A stretch of 64,000 bases of DNA from Siphonodentalium dalli (Eukaryota > Mollusca > Scaphopoda > Gadilida > Siphonodentaliidae). Position 1 is the stretch's first letter, and every line of letters starts with the position of its first letter. The stretch covers positions 94,354,707-94,418,706 of the forward strand of contig CP136067.1 in NCBI GenBank assembly GCA_032622095.1. Reading direction: 5' to 3'. Positions 21,460-34,198 of this stretch are shown one piece after another. A program made the translations under genes and the position numbers. The notes under the pieces are model-generated. The model did not search any database. It was given only the letters and a program-made list of their open reading frames with translations, and was not told the origin of the DNA.

Positions 21460-22257
21460 CCGGAGTGTCTCAATTTAGAGACGTCTGACAAGAACGAATT
21501 TTACCGCCCAGAAAACCTCCGTGACAGGCTGAGTCGATGGGAGTAAATAACTGTCATTATACATTTTACAACATAAATACACATTATGTGGAACTTAAGG
21601 TGCATGGTTGCACAAATTACAATGCAAAAGGAAGGCAAAACTTCTCATAAAATTCAGGAAGTTCTCAATTCAGAGATGAGACAGGATATTACGGCCCAGT
21701 AAATCACCATCTTTGGGTGACAATGTTACAGATGGGAGTTAATCATCTTAGTTTATCATAAGGCCAAAATAAAAAAGACCTATGTTTCTGGTGACCTGCC
21801 CACCCCTATTCCGGCGTCCCGAACGTTTTAATTTTATTGATTTTGCAAAATTAGTAAGCATCCGTTTTAATATATTCTAATATTATGTACTTAGTTTTAT
21901 TATTTTATAGTACATTACAAACAAGGAGAAGTAGTCGGGGGGGGGGGGGGGGGGGGGGGGGGGCTATTCTTATTTATTTTGAGCAAAGTTGAAAATAAAA
22001 TGAAAAAATAACATAAAATGAAAAGCCACTACCCCGGCCGCCCTCCGCACCTATTTTTTTTCTTGCATGTCACCAGAAACACAGGTATATATTTTTTTGG
22101 CCTAAAATAAATGGACACATTAATCTTCATGTTACAATTGCATGAACTGCGAAACCAACATCGAGAGCATAATCAATTTATTATCTAATTTCAAGTTCAG
22201 AGATGAGAATAATGTTACCATGCAGCATATCTTTGTCCAATGCCGATTTTATAGGAG
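21460..22257 (+). repeat. Three diverged copies of a ~90-base unit downstream of CCDC59
   Basis: Units near 21465-21550, 21665-21750 and 22185-22257 share TTCAGAGATGAGA-like, ACGGCCCAG-like and GATGGGAGT(T)AA-like words. Copies 2 and 3 are separated by the MITE at 21759-22104. The first copies probably lie in the 3' untranslated region. Confidence 0.6.
21759..22104. mobile_element. TA-flanked MITE with GTTTCTGGTGAC ends and a long G run
   Basis: AAGGCCAAAATAAAAAAGACC..GTTTCTGGTGAC at the left is inverted at the right as GTCACCAGAAAC..GGCCTA, apparently between TA dinucleotides. The interior holds a G run of about 27 bases (21937-21963). The first AATAAA after the CCDC59 stop (21768-21773) falls in this left terminus. 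Confidence 0.75.
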
Positions 22258-22730
22258 TTAACCCTTTCATGACTGGAGCTTCCTGAATTTTTGCGAAAAC
22301 CCTGTGACAATGCATTCTCTAATATATGCGAGTCGACCATATGTCACCTCACATATATAAGAGAATGCACTGGCTTAACAAATTTTATATTATAATTGTT
22401 AAAAAATGTAAGAAAAAATGAAAAAAATGATAATAAATTGTTAAAGTATGTAAGAAATTATGATAAAAAATTATAACAATTGTTAAAGAATGTAAGAAAA
22501 ATGAAAAAAATTTATAAAATTGTTAAAGAATGTAAGAAAAAATGATAAAAAAATGGCAATTTCTTTTAATGATGTAAGAAAAATGGATTAAAAATGATTT
22601 AAAATTGTGAGGACAATGCATTCTCTTATATATGCGCGGCAACCTATGGTTGACTCGCATATATAAGAGAATGCATTGGCACAGGGTCTTTAATTTTGCG
22701 CCAACACAGCTCCCATCATGAAAGGGTTAA
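22258..22730. mobile_element. TTAA-flanked MITE (family ACCCTTTCATGA) with internal tandem repeat
   Basis: TTAA|CCCTTTCATGACTGGAGC and CATCATGAAAGGG|TTAA bound it. Two hairpins with ATATAAGAGAATGCA words flank an AT-rich tandem array of an AATTGTTAAAGAATGTAAGA unit (about 22385-22610). Confidence 0.85.
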
Positions 22731-23254
22731 CAACTATCGTTATAAGGCTGATTAGATTGGAGTGAATAAGTCAGGGTTATCGATCGAGTGACTGGACATT
22801 TGGAATGATCATGGCAAGGCCTCACCAGATCTGAATGTTCAGTCGTGACTACATTAACTGACTTAAAAAACAGTTAAAATAAACAGGAAGAAATTACTTT
22901 TTAAAAATGGAAAATTCAGATAAATATTGGTAATTTGGAAATGAACAAACATGGTCCTGGACTGACAATGAAATCACGCCCTCTTGACATGGCTCAAGTT
23001 CAAGTGGGGTGCATGCTTACTCTAATTGAATTAGTTTTCTCTTTAGTCACATTCTATGAGTAAATTGCATATTTGCTCACCAAACGAAGACACCCTTATA
23101 ACAGGTTATTATCTTGAAAGTTTTTTTTATGAATTATTGTTCCATGGCATATTGAATTTATGAAACCTGTAAAATACTTTTAAAAAGATGTGAAAATAGA
23201 TGAAATTTATTGTTTGTTTTCCATATTTTCCTGATATGCAGTTATCTCTGTATA

Positions 23255-23516
23255 TTAACCCTTTCTTTACTAAATGGATTCCCCAATCCAGTTATAAATG
23301 CATACATTGGAATGGTCTATTATTCATTGGGCGATGTTTATGTAGTAAAAGCAGACGACAGACAGATGAAAAGCAAGAATGATTCATATTCTTTTGTGGG
23401 AAATCTTCAGATAATAAGTTCAACAAACGACCTATGGTTCTTTGTTGAACTTATTATCTTAACATTTCCTATTGGAACACTACTCGTCAATGAGTATTGA
23501 GTAAAGAAAGGGTTAA
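23255..23516. mobile_element. TTAA-flanked MITE (family CCCTTTCTTTACT)
   Basis: TTAA|CCCTTTCTTTACTAAA and TGAGTAAAGAAAGGG|TTAA bound 262 bp, with an internal hairpin CAGATAATAAGTTCAA / TTGAACTTATTATC (23408-23459). Confidence 0.85.
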
Positions 23517-23629
23517 TTCAAGCCACGTCACTGAAGTCTCATTCAAATTATCCCTTATATGATGAACTGGCTATCTTCTATATCTATATTTGCTAATGTC
23601 TGTCTGTCTGTGTTCTGTATAAATTCACG

Positions 23630-25100
23630 GGGGTACCATTTGGACGAGAGATTGGGGGCACTACATTTGATAAGAATTTGTTTAGTCACTGATTAACACC
23701 AAATTTATACAAAATCATCTCCATGATATTAGGAGTCTAATGCTGTGGCTTGGAGCTGTCAAAGGTGGCGTCATTCGAGCTAGGGGAGCATGGAGAGGGG
23801 GTGGCACCAAACTTGATAAAACATATTTTAGCACTGATTTGCGCCAATTTGTGCTCATCTCCATGATACAAGGAATATAATCTTGTGATTTAAAGATGCC
23901 AAATTGGTGCTGTTTGGGTGAGAGATGGGGGCACTAAATTTGATAACAATTTGTTTTGTTGCTGATTACCACCAAACTTATACATAATAATTTCCATGAT
24001 ATCAGGACTCAGGAGTCTAATTGTGTTGTTTAAAGATGTCAAAAGTGGGACCGTTCGAGTCAGAGGTTCATCGAGTGGGGATAATAGAACCAGACTTTAT
24101 AACAAATATTTTTAACCCTGATTTATACTGAATGTTACACATTCTTCTCCGTGATACGTGGAATCTAATTGTACACTAAATTTGATATGAATATGTTTAG
24201 TCGCCAATTTCTACCAAATTTATATATAGTAATCTTCATAGGGAGCCTAATTGTGCGGTTTTAAGATGTCAAAAGTGGTGCCGCTTGAGTCAGGGATAGG
24301 GAGGGTAGGGTCACAAAAACTAATACAATTATGCAAAGCACAAATTTCCACCAAATTCATACAATTCTTCTCCAATGATACAAGGAATCAAATCATGTGT
24401 CTATCTGTGTTCTATATAACTTCACACGGACCATCTAGATAGCACCAAAGGGTCCAATAGGGGTAACTTTTTACATGGAAGATAGTGATGTGCGTTAGAA
24501 TTTTCTAAAGTGATGCTGTCAGTGTCAGCAGCAGAAAAAGGGGAGGGGCAAAAAAATTATGAAATATTTTTGTTGCCGTTTTCCACCAAACTTATACATA
24601 ATCATCTCCATGATATGGCGCCGTTCAAGTCAGGGGTGCACAGAGGGGGAGGGACACAAAATGATACATATTCTTCTCCATGATATGAGGAATCTATAAT
24701 CGTGTGATTTAAAGACGGCAAATTTGTGCCGTTTGGATGAGAGATGGAGGGACACTAAATTTTATAAGAATTTGTTTAGTTGCTGATTATCACCAAACTT
24801 ATAAATAATCATCATCATGATATCAGGAGTCTAAAGAATGCGGTTTAAATATGTCAAAAGTGGCACCGTTCAAGTCATGAATAGGGAGGTGAAGGGCCCC
24901 AAAACTGACACAGATTGTTTAGCACTAATTCCCACCAATTTCATACACGTTCCTGTCCAATGATACGAAGAATCAAATCATGTGGGTTAAAGACACCACA
25001 TTTGGGTCAGGGATGGAGAGGGGAGAGGCACTAATATTGATAAGAATGTTTTAGTCACCAATATTCGTAAAAGTCATATATAGTAATTCTCCATAATTCA
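23630..25100. repeat. Degenerate tandem array, two alternating monomers (~130-150 bp)
   Basis: The words TTTAGTCACTGATT, CACCAAATTTATAC, ATCTCCATGATA, GGAGTCTAAT and AAAGATGTCAAAAGTGG recur in order every 130-150 bases, with monomers alternating between a CACTAAATTTGATAAGAA type and a type containing CGTTCGAGTCAGG. Divergence is high. No gene is seen. Confidence 0.75.
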
Positions 25101-25589
25101 TTTTAAGGAGTTTTTGGCTTTCAAATTTCACAACCTCGACAAATGGTGACCGAATTATGTCATTCGAACAAATATATCTAATCAACTGTCATATTTATAT
25201 GGGGACGGTAATCAGGGCATTCATATAGTGAGCTATCAAAAACAGATACATAGAAGAAAGCAATAAAAGTATTCTTATTATATTCTTACAAAATGAGGGA
25301 CCTTAAACTGTCAGAGGATGGCATGTTGGGATGGCTCATGCATTTAACACAATTGAGTCTATCTCATTCAAAATATTTTCCACAAAAAAGATAAAATTTG
25401 TCAAGAGAGATAGAAGTGTATAGAAGTCCTGTTCAAAATAGTAGTCACAGTGTGCAGACAAATATAGTTTCTTCTGAGATAAAATACACAGTCAGTAGCA
25501 CATGGCTTTTCATGATCCTCCAATACTGACATCTGATAAGGGTACATCTGCCGATACAGAGAATTTCTTTAATTTCTTATGTGTACCCA

Positions 25590-27330
25590 TACCATGTATG
25601 GTACACATAATGTTGACGTCTGGATCAACCATCCGTCGTTCGTCTGTCTGTCTGTCCATCCATCTGTCCGTAGACACTTGCTATCCGATTCGATTACTCA
25701 AATAATTTTTATCAGATCGTGTTCAAATTTTATGTGCATGTTTATGATGACACACTCCTCACCTGTATCATTTTTGGTATCAATCGGTTGATCAGTTTAG
25801 AAATTATTAACACTTTGCATCCACACATAGGCTTGAGCTATCCGATGCTGTAACCAAAGTATGTTTTGTCCGATTGTGTTCCTATTTGATATGTAGGTAT
25901 ATGATGACACACACCTCACCTGTATAGTTTTTGGTATTGATTGGTTGATCGTTTTAGAAAATAATTAACCCTGCACACAAATGCTATCTGATGCATCTAA
26001 GTCTAACAGTTTTCGTCTGATATGCCTCATATTCTTACCTAGGTCTTTCTTAGCACGTTCTTCAACTGTATGGATTTTGGTATTGTTTAGTTAACCCTTT
26101 CCGCTCTTGTTTTTAAATAGAATTCATCCAAGCTGTGATGACTTAAATATTTTTCATCTGATCAGCACCAAATTTGGTACATATGGTCCTCACCCCGAAA
26201 TACAGATCAAGTTTGAATATTTTAACAAGAGTTATGGCCATTTAAAATTCAAGTAACTGATAATGTAATTAATACCTGTTAGCTGCTGTGAGCCTAGAAG
26301 AGAACTTCTCATCACACAGAGACTGTATTATTGGCATTGAGTTATATTTAGCTGGACACTAGATAGATAGATAGCATGGCTAGCAGAGTCTGTTGATAAA
26401 ATCTGTCAAAAATATGATTAATGGGTGGCTCTCTATTAGTTTTCTGTGCAATATTAAGTTAACCCCTTTGTTGAAACAGGTTCATTAATGTACACTAAAA
26501 AAGACACCTATTCTAAAAGATTAAATTGGAATGGTCCATTGTTTATTTGTAGGGATGTTTTACAGACATTGCTGTTTATAGACATTGTTGTTTACAGACA
26601 CTGTATCTTAGAAATAAATTAACCCACCCATTCTGTAGTTCCATCATATGATGTCATTGAAAATGATTAACCCTTTCCACACATCATATGGTCTTGTGAT
26701 GTTTTTCATCTGATCATTCTCCTATTTTATGCCCAGGTTGATGGTGATCCACTTTTCACTTACATGGATTTTGGGATTAAAATTAACCCATTCCATAGGC
26801 AGATATTAAATTATCTCTTTCACCTTGAGCCAAGTTCAGTAAGGATTTCTATAAGCCACCAATTGAATATTCATCATGAGAGGAAATATCTTATTTAGAA
26901 ATTCCCTCAATTGCATTTGGGCTTCAGGATAATAATAATGGTGCTGGTATTCTTGAGACTGACTTATTGGTTAATATTGTTCTACCCGATCACTTTTATA
27001 ATCTCATTCAGGTTAATCATGACACATTCTTCACCTGCATAGAGTTTGGTATTGATTGAATGGTTTTGAAAATATTAACCCTACATTTAATAATATTTCT
27101 GCAGTTTACAGACATTGTGTCTTTCCAATGATCAGCTTAGAATAAAATTAACCATTGATATACTGTATGCGAATCAATGTTATAACTCTAATATTTTCAA
27201 TCTGACCATTCTCATATCTCACCTTTAGTTATCTGATAATTCTGCATTAAAATATTTTATATCCAGGTCTATACACCCCTCACTTGTATAGATGTTCAGG
27301 TATTGATTGGTCTCTGACCCAATGATCCCA
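25590..27330. repeat. Very degenerate array with TTGGTATTGATTGGTTGA words
   Basis: The phrases CTGATC..TTCTCATAT, TGATGACACA, CACCTGTATAG, TTTTGGTATTGATTGGTTGA and ATTAACCCT recur in order roughly every 150-250 bases. I read it as an old tandem array. No coding exon was recognised. Confidence 0.6.
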
Positions 27331-28486
27331 TATCTTTTTAATATGCAGCTAACACAACAACATAATATGTTATGACTCAGGTTCCAATGTAAGAAGTAGA
27401 TAAATAGAGTTATTATGATGTTATTTACTTAATTTCGTAACTATTATATCTTTAACAGCTGCGAATGTCTGACTGTGGTTGGGCTTAATTAGCTTTATCA
27501 CTCTATAACACATACATGTGGCTGTGTTGGAGTGACCTAATAGGTTGAAATCGAATGACATATCCATGTTCCTATTGTGTTTATGTGAGCAAGTTGCCCA
27601 ATAAGTCTGATTCCACTTGGGAACTATTAATTAATAGTAAGCTATGAATTGTTGAAAGTCTTGCAATAAAAAAAAGGTTGGTGTAAAGATTTATGAAAAT
27701 AGCTAATCACTATCGCCAAGGATATGGGTTAAACATCTGCCAATCGTGATCGGCCTCTCGTTTTAAGAACAGACTCATAGCCTAACATAATCAACTTAAA
27801 ATCTCGCTCTCTGTCAGGCACATACATAGCTGATATAGAGCAACATTTCTTTTAAACAAAGAATAATTAGCCAGTATATAGCACCATGAACAGAGGAGCA
27901 CCTGGACATGTCTTTAAAACATATGCATCCTCATAGAGATATGATAAACAGGTGCCCTCAAAATCTTAGTCTAACCTATGCACTAGATTGATTTATACAT
28001 CTTTCTATGAAAAACCCAATTTTCGTCTTTTATTTTTGCAAAGAATTATTTTTTTTTTAAAACAAACGTCAATTTGAATCACGGCGACTGTATGATTTAA
28101 ACTGATAGCATCTGAAGTATGCGCAGTCATAAATAAATGAATACTACTTTATTGGTGAGACAAATTAATCGGAATAAAAAAATGGCAATCACTCAGGTAA
28201 GGTGAATCCCTATACTTATAATCCATATATATAATAGAATGACGTTTTGTGATTCCATTTACAATTTATGAGAATATGTGTAACACTTTGAGCAAGAATA
28301 TTCTCTATTCCCACCAAATGTCCACAGCAGAGGGTTTCACATCACTTTAACCTGGGCAACGCCGGGTATAACCCTGGTAGTATCCTTATATGCTGGACCC
28401 GACAGAAGTCACCAATTATCTATACCCTTATATGATGAACTGCTTATAAAACATATATAGCAAAAAGTTATGGGGTATATTTCTGT
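27331..28486. other. No gene seen
   Basis: AT-rich sequence without a recognisable open exon, inverted repeat or array. Confidence 0.5.
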
Positions 28487-28745
28487 AGAATGTCTGGGAA
28501 AACCATGACAAGTGTTACACAAGCTTATTAGATATTTTAGTCTTTATTTGTGTCACAGTAGAAACTAGGGACAAACCATGACAATCGCTATAAATTCTTT
28601 TGAAAGAGATTTCTATTTTTAATCTTTATCTGTGCCCCAGTAGAATCTCATGGGACAAACCGTGATAAGCGTTACAGATGATTATAGATGATATTTGTAT
28701 TTCTCATCTCTATCAGTGTCGCATTAGAAACCCTTGGGACAAACA
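28487..28745. repeat. Three-copy tandem repeat, ~100 bp unit
   Basis: GGGACAAACCATGACAA-like words followed by GTTACA, ATTAGATATT and TTTATC(A/T)GTG(T/C)C(A/C)CAGTAGAA recur three times with moderate divergence. Confidence 0.75.
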
Positions 28746-28840
28746 TACCCCCATAACTTTCTGCTCACGGTTCTTGCCATATCTATGATAAAACAACTAC
28801 AGGACTGGGGATTTTTTTTCAGAGTTTACATCCCACTATA

Positions 28841-29251
28841 TACAGTAATGCCCTAAGTAATCGACCCCATAACCACAGCAGAATTATGGGTAACTTTTCA
28901 GGATTTAGTTGGAAATATGGCTTGTTGCCATTCATCGGAAAGCTCTCACTACCTCGTGCTCAAACAGACAAATTCCGGGTGTAAGATGGATAACTCTAAA
29001 ATCAAGTGGTTATTATTGTTAATAGTAACCACATCTCCAAAAATTAACAAACTTCAAAAATCGATATATGATCACTCTGAGCTTTGATGGGTGGGTTCCT
29101 CGACTCGAATCAAATATTTTTTACCCCCAAAGCCAAAGAAATAGTAATCTAGGAGCATGAATGGCAACAAGCCATATTTCCGACTAAATCCTGAAAAGTT
29201 ACCCATAATTCTGCTGTGGTTATGGAGTCGATTAATTAGGGCATTACTGTA
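28841..29251. mobile_element. Family-B hairpin opened by a family-A fragment
   Basis: The outer arms (TACAGTAATGCCC.. and ..GGGCATTACTGTA) are the two halves of the hairpin seen whole at 18639-18857. Between them, 28980-29150 is part of a family-A MITE (ATAACTCTAAAATCAAGTGG, CTCGACTCGAATCAAATA). Confidence 0.8.
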
Positions 29252-29321
29252 CCTGTTTATATCTCCCTAAAGGAAAACACTAATCATTATACAGCTACAT
29301 ACAGTACTACACACTCAGGCC

Positions 29322-29828
29322 AAGCCTGAAATAGTGTGTCTGTCATTTGCAGAAAGGGGTCTCCAGAGGGTGAATTTAGTGATGCTACCTCGCACAGCAG
29401 GCTAGCATCACCAATTTCACCCTATGTGGACCTCATTCTGCTTAGGCCTCATCTTCTGGGAAGTATTTATGGTCTCAATTAACATTGTTTTAGTTACTGT
29501 TTGCCTTCTGTTCAGTTTCTATATCCCCTAATTTGCAGGAGATAAAATGCATAATCGAGGTGACTAATGGGTGAACATCACCAACTTCAACTGGAGAACT
29601 TCATTCTGATCCTACAGTAATGCTCTAAGTAATCGACTTCTTAACCACAGCAGAATTATGGGTAACTTTTCAGGATTTAGTCGGAAATATGGCTTGTTGC
29701 CATTCATCGGAAAGCTCCCATAATTCTGCTGTGGTTAAGAAGTCGATTACTTAGAGCATTACTGTATCTCTCCCATAACAGTTGAAGCACCTCATTCTGC
29801 AAATATCAGACACACTATTTCCAGGCTT
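29322..29828. mobile_element. Family-H MITE with a family-B hairpin inserted
   Basis: It starts AAGCCTGAAATAGTGTGTCTG and ends CAGACACACTATTTCCAGGCTT. The left hairpin is at 29352-29445. The right hairpin is largely missing and the spacer contains a complete short family-B hairpin at 29613-29766. Confidence 0.85.
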
Positions 29829-30191
29829 GACCAAGGTCGCTATTATGAGATTTCCCCATTCCCTACCCAATGTTAAAGGTACTCAATCCAATTAGATGCT
29901 CCTAGATTACTATTTCTTTGGCGAAAGAAATGGTAATTTAGCTAGAGCATTAATTCGGATTATATATCTTTCAACAAATTTAAGATAACAACCACTTTTG
30001 ACATATTTTTCTTATTAAAGTTATCAGTATCTAATCTATAAAGAACTTAAACAGTGAACACACCATTATAATTGGATTGTAAGATAATGCATATATCTGA
30101 TATTATGGGATATCTAATATCGTCTAATGAAATTAAGGTTTAAAACGAATAAAGAAAAATATAATTGTCAGGTGAGTTACCTATCCAAACT

Positions 30192-30532
30192 GTTAAAGGT
30201 ACTCAATCCGATTAGACGCTCCTAGATTACTATTTCTTTGGCTTTGGGGGTAAAAATATTTGATTCGAGTCGAGGAACCCACCCATCAAAGCTCAGATTG
30301 ATCATATATCGATTTTTGAAGTTTGTTAATTTTTGGAGATGTGGTTACTATTAACAATAATAACCACTTGATTTTAGAGTTATTGCATCTTACACCGCAA
30401 TTTGTCTGTTTGAGCACGAGGTAGTGAGAGCTTTCCGATGAATGGCAACAAGCCATATTTCCGACTAAATCCTGAAAAATTAACCATAATTCTGCTGTGG
30501 TTAAGGAGTCGATTATTTAGGGCATTACTGTA
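30192..30532. mobile_element. Chimera of family-A left half and family-B right arm
   Basis: It begins TTAAAGGTACTCAATCCGATTAG and runs as family A to about 30400. It then continues as the inner part and one arm of family B (GATGAATGGCAACAAGCC to GGGCATTACTGTA). The same junction words (CTACCTCGTGCTCAAACAGA and its inverse) occur at 28950-28970, so this is half of the structure at 28841-29251. Confidence 0.75.
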
Positions 30533-30779
30533 CATTAGTCATGATTAGTGACGTAGGTTCTTGGCGTATAGGCAAAAACTGAATTTGCATCTGCATTTAC
30601 CAAGTATTACCCAGGCTGATTCCCAGGGTTTAAAGATTACATCAGTGATGTATGTTACTGATCCTGTTATTGCATGAGCTAGTGGGCCAGACGGATTGCT
30701 TTATTGCGGTTAATCATTTTTAAGTCATTATATAGGCAACTTATATGTAATTGTGTGTTAAGAGTTTAGGAGCATATTT

Positions 30780-31500
30780 TTTTTATAAACAAGAACAAAG
30801 TTTTCTTTCCAGGCAAAATTAGTTTTCATATTTAGAAAATTATTCTCACATATTTTTCTTGGAAAGGTACATTCTTGAAATTAGAAAAGTACTTCCATGT
30901 TCTCATTTCAAGAATTTACCATTCAAGAAAAATATGTGAGAATAATTTTCTAATGAGAACTAAATTTACTTACTAAGAAAACTTTGTTCTTGTTTTCTAA
31001 GTTGACAACAAATTTGTCTTTATTTTAGAAATGGCTAGAAACACATTTTCTTATATTTATAGAAATTTTAGAATATTTTTCTTAATTTTGTCTAGAAAGT
31101 AAGAAATTGCCTTTCTTAACATAATAGAAATAAATTTTAGATTTAAGAATTTGTTTTTCTAGATATAAGATTAAGACAATTTTCTAAGTATACAGTTTCT
31201 AGTCTAGAAAACTTTTTCTTGACGTTTGAGAAAATATGTCTTATTTAGAAAAGTCGTTCTATGATGTGAGAAAATATTTCTTTCCTTTTCTATATATTGA
31301 GAAAATCATTTCTTACCTTTAAGAAAATATTAGATAAATAATCAGTCGGTTCTTAGAAAACGTTAAGAAAAATATTCTCATAAATAGAATTTAAATTTCT
31401 ATAAGAAATAATTTTTTTAAGCATTAGAAAATTTGATGTAAGAAAATTTTCTAGGTATACTCACAAGATAATATTTCTTGTTTTAAGTGTTTTCTCTCAT
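30780..31500. repeat. AT-rich block of TTCTTA/TAAGAAA words with an internal hairpin
   Basis: AAGAACAAAGTTTTCTT near 30790 is answered by AAGAAAACTTTGTTCTT near 30977, and AATTATTCTCACATATTTTTC by GAAAAATATGTGAGAATAATT. From 31000 to 31490 the sequence is dominated by variants of TTTTCTAAGTAAGAAA. No gene is seen. Confidence 0.75.
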
Positions 31501-34198
31501 ACGAACATCCTTTTGGCAGTGTAGGCCAGCACGAGGCTATGAGCTGTGATTTGGGGGAAAGCCACTACAGAGACTTAAATTTACAAGGAAATCAATCCGA
31601 TGTGCGCAAACAAACTATAACTCGGAGGGAAAAATTCCCCCTCCTGGTTCACTATTACCCCAGCCCCTCAAAGTCCCACCAATTTGCCTCTCCATTGGCT
31701 AGTCATCTCATGAAGACCAAGCTAACACTCAACATGTGGTGGGAGGGGTGTATTTTTTCCCCTCCGCAGCATCTTAAAAAGTTCACCTCCCCAGGAAGTG
31801 TGCATACAAACACATTTTTTATTTTGGCCTATAAATACTATAGATATATCACCGTGGCACGCGACCTTGTTTTTATCCATCCATTGATGATAACTGAAAC
31901 AAAACAAGTCATCGGTATTCAGCTGTTATCAGATGGAAGTCTCATCTGATATCTTTAGAAACATTAGCTTCCTTTATCATGACCTCACTAATTAACCCAT
32001 TCTCACGGGATGGGGGGGGGGGGGGGGTCATGGCTCATGCACGAGCTGATTCTTTGCGAGGAGTGCTACGGATAATTTGCAAGGAAGACTGACCGAATTG
32101 CACTTCATTCTGATTTAATGCTATTTTTGTCTAAAACAGAGTAAAAAAAAAAAACTCGCTTGGTTGATTTGGACAGAAAAATGTCCAAATGTAGCCGATA
32201 GACTGGGCGGTGCTGGGGGGTGACCGTCGCACATCAGGGGAATTTATGCGACCATCATTTTCTTATGGGAAAATTACTCTAGTTTTCGAATTCAGAGGGC
32301 GCCGAGCCGAAATAGGTGACAAAATATAAATTTTCACTATGTTTCATACGGTACCCTACCGAAAAATAGACACATTTTCAGCGGTTTGACAGGCAATAGA
32401 CAACCGGCTGACCGGGCATCAAAATGGGAAAGAATGAACACATATTTGCCATTTATGGGGCTAATGTTCACACTTAATCAGATTCGACATTGTTTTTTGC
32501 GTTCGTTCTGATTTCGTGACGTCATGGTAAAATATGTAGCGTGACGCGTCAAAACTTCATGGCGATTCAGACAAAGTGTCGTGCGTCAACTCTGTGCAAA
32601 TATAGCATATCTGTCGAATTCTTCCAAGTTATATATTTTTGGAAATGGAAGGGTATCCCTACAAAATGATGTTCCCATCTGTATTATAGATCTCCAATTG
32701 GTAAACTAATCGACAAAAACTTAACCCTCACCCCAATTTCACAAATATCCACTTAAATGCATCCATACAGGTTGTGCCCAATAAAACATCGACAATGCAC
32801 ATATTATAGTGTCATACAGTGTAGAACCATCCCGGAACTCGGAGAATGTAAGATTTCGTTCAAATCCTAGATTAGGAAGGTAATAAAATCCAAGATGGCG
32901 TCCAAGATGGCCGGCACGTTTTATATTGGCACTCTGTACACAACGAGTGTGCACACCGACTGGAAAATCGCAAGTGCTTTATTGTAACTTATCTTTATTA
33001 CATAGAGCTGTATCGTATAATATGTATAAGGCAATTGGTTACGTAAAACCGATGATGGAGACCAAAATGTCGGCCATAAAACCCAAAAATGTTCCGATAA
33101 AGTTACCGGCTTCTGAGTTGCAATAGCATCAGCCTGTTATGAGGTTTGTAGCTTGTTCGTTCGTGCATATATGTCTGCGGATAACGTGATCCGAATCCGT
33201 TAAAACTATTGGCATTGAGAAAGTAAATACTCATTTTTTTTCTCAAAATCGAAATGCAATGCCAAATTTCCACAATGGGACTGTTTCAACCTGATATCCA
33301 TTTTGTTGTATACAAGTCAAATTTGAACAGCTATCAAAGAGTCAGGAACAGCTATCAAAGAGTCAGGAACAGCTATCAAAGAGTCAGGAACAGCTATCAA
33401 AGAATCGGAAGCAATTTAAGAAAAATACCCATAAATATTCCGCAGCTATTTAAAATCTTCTCAACGAATCCGCAGCGGCATTTTTTACTTTGTAAAACGC
33501 CAATAACTCGACGAAATATAAATGTGTTTCTGTTATTTTAAATATATTAAATTTGTTTATCAGCGTCTCCGTGAGGCTAGCCGCTGTCGACTCGCCTCGG
33601 AGGCCTGTGGGTCGCCGTGCATTGATCTCGGACTGGCGTCGGAGGCAACGTGGTGGCCATATGCGTTGTCACGAAAGCGAGGTGGTCCTCACAACTGAGA
33701 CCATATATCGCAAAAAATCAACATCATTGTAAATTATAAATAAGTACTTTCGTCTCCAATGGGATTTACTATAAAAGTGTCAGTAACATTCCAGCCTAAA
33801 TTACAATACTAGCTGATGACAAATTAGTAAACCACTGCATCTAAACTTGAGTATGGATTTGTTTTAATCTCCCAGATTATCGTCGGATAAACATTAATTG
33901 TCAGAAATTATTCAATGGGCGATAAATGTCATCCGCTTACTCGCAATTGTCCGTAGCATTCTTCGCAAAGAATCGGCATGTGCATGAGGAATTGTTACGG
34001 TCTACTCGATGTGGTGAAAATAGGTGACAAGAAAAAAATATCTAAATGTAAGATAAGACTTGAAAGCCTAAATTTAATTTGCACAACTTGAGCCAACTGG
34101 GATTTGGCGATATATATATTTATTATTAATCGTGTCACACAAACCACATTGGGATTACAGATGGATTGTTTCTTCATATAACAAATTTGAATTATGAA
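31501..34198. other. No gene seen; diverged repeat and a 21-bp tandem
   Basis: 31843-31995 resembles 40265-40440 (ATCCATTGATG, ATAAC.GAAACAAAA, CAGTATTGAGCTGTTATCAG-like words, then ATGACCTCA). A 136-codon open frame over it (31539-31949) has no recognisable domain. At 33326-33409 a 21-base unit (AACAGCTATCAAAGAGTCAGG) repeats four times and keeps a frame open, giving NSYQRVR repeats. I see no evidence that this is translated. Confidence 0.5.

Noticed and set aside
31539-31949. A 136-codon open frame, one of the longest on the + strand
   Set aside because: No recognisable domain, overlaps a diverged repeat shared with 40265-40440, and has no clear splice or start context.
32739-33541. Open frames around a 21-bp repeat (NSYQRVR)
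   Set aside because: The frame is kept open by the repeat unit length; no conserved flanks or splice sites.
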